From NCBI GenBank assembly GCA_029339505.1, contig JAQISU010000070.1, positions 1 to 64,000 on the forward strand: a DNA stretch of 64,000 nt, given 5' to 3'. The position numbers and the translations under genes are program-made. Under the pieces are notes generated by a model, which was not told the DNA's origin, did no database searches, and worked only from the letters and a program-made list of their open reading frames with translations. Within the stretch, counting starts at the first letter, position 1. Each line of letters opens with the position of its first letter. The DNA is from Unio delphinus (Eukaryota > Mollusca > Bivalvia > Unionida > Unionidae). This document shows positions 63,668-64,000 of this stretch, piece after piece.

Positions 63668-64000
63668 CTAGTAAACCGGTCCTAGTCTCAGGCCTTTTCC
63701 GCTGTACCATGAATATGGGGTTCCTGGTAGTCTTAGACCTTTCCCCTTTTTTTTATACCCCTTTCCCGTTACTTTCTTTAGTGCCATTCCTGCCGCGCTA
63801 CCAATAGCCCCTAACGCTGCCGCTTTAGCTACCGCTGGGGCCGCTGCGGCAATCAACCCTGGAATCAACCCTAACAGCGGGAATATACCACCAGTCTTTT
63901 CCATGTTTTTAATCGCGCTCGCAGAAAGAGTAACCTGAACTCCTTTCTTTTTCTTTAAGCGCGCTATTAAAATGATTAACTTGAGTTTTCGTCAGTGATA
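63668..64000 (-). CDS. Small hydrophobic/basic virion protein, start beyond or broken near the window edge
   Basis: 78 codons from an ATG at 63904: a Gly/Ala-rich hydrophobic helix (LLGLIPGLIAAAAPAVAK), then a basic Gly-Lys-rich tail (GKGYKKKGKGLRLPG). The frame is open upstream of that Met (KGVQVTLSASAIKN), and before it another frame has LTKTQVNHFNSALKE, so the true N-terminus probably lies upstream with a frame change near 63955. The layout (LTxTQ segment, short strand, hydrophobic helix, basic tail) recalls lytic-peptide or core proteins next to the protease in adenovirus-like genomes; this is inference. Confidence 0.5.

Larger units (their letters stand above)
57953..64000. repeat. Viral unit, copy 4 (undeleted on its visible side, truncated by window)
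   Basis: Matches copies 1-3 up to 60865 and then continues into the virion gene block that they lack. The remainder of the unit (packaging and helicase side) lies beyond the window. Confidence 0.9.

Noticed and set aside
1..64000. Bacterial or phage origin of the window
   Set aside because: The Ty3/gypsy element, tRNA-Leu primer site, double jelly-roll capsid and adenain-type protease together point to a eukaryotic genome with integrated elements.

Overview
The window is eukaryotic, most likely from an invertebrate animal. It is AT-rich and carries no bacterial operons. It holds two kinds of integrated element, one nested in the other: (i) a head-to-tail array of a decayed endogenous DNA virus of the Polinton/adintovirus-like (double jelly-roll capsid) type, and (ii) a concatemer of an LTR retrotransposon inserted into one of those viral copies. 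I see no ordinary host gene. The host species cannot be named from the sequence.

Layout. Viral unit copy 1 spans 1-10468, copy 2 spans 10469-20931, copy 3 spans 20932-57952 (interrupted), and copy 4 runs from 57953 past the end of the window. Without the retrotransposon the units are about 10.46-10.47 kb and nearly identical. Each unit reads, left to right: a small basic virion protein (+), major capsid protein (+, broken), a 63-aa basic protein (+), a convergent intergenic region with hairpins, a PolB-type polymerase/SF1 helicase locus (-, split by in-frame stops), a small broken gene (-), a Cys-rich zinc-ribbon protein (+, in-frame TGA), an HNH endonuclease (+, frameshifted), about 1.6 kb of non-coding DNA with a tandem repeat, a 103-aa helical protein (+), a broken gene on the minus strand, and a broken gene of about 1 kb (+). 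The same breaks occur in every copy that covers them, so the virus was already dead when the array formed.

Copies 1-3 share an internal deletion. It joins the helicase, within its C-terminal part, in frame to the C-terminal part of a virion-type gene and makes a 622-codon chimeric frame. Copy 4 does not carry the deletion on its visible side. There the virion-type gene is whole (437 aa) and is followed by a two-helix membrane protein, a coiled-coil fibre-like protein, an adenain-type cysteine protease and a small hydrophobic/basic virion protein, all on the minus strand.

Copy 3 is interrupted inside the capsid gene by 26,542 bp: six 1,632-bp LTRs alternating with five 3,350-bp internal regions, all on the minus strand, flanked as a whole by one 5-bp target duplication (AAGAT). 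Each internal region has one intact frame with Gag coiled coil, Gag capsid, zinc knuckle, protease and integrase, but no reverse transcriptase or RNase H. A short out-of-frame stub resembling an RNase H C-terminus follows the stop. The element is therefore a non-autonomous, RT-less derivative, probably of a Gmr1-like Ty3/gypsy element, that still has intact LTRs, primer-binding site and polypurine tract. Nested sequence variants across the five units suggest stepwise growth of the array.
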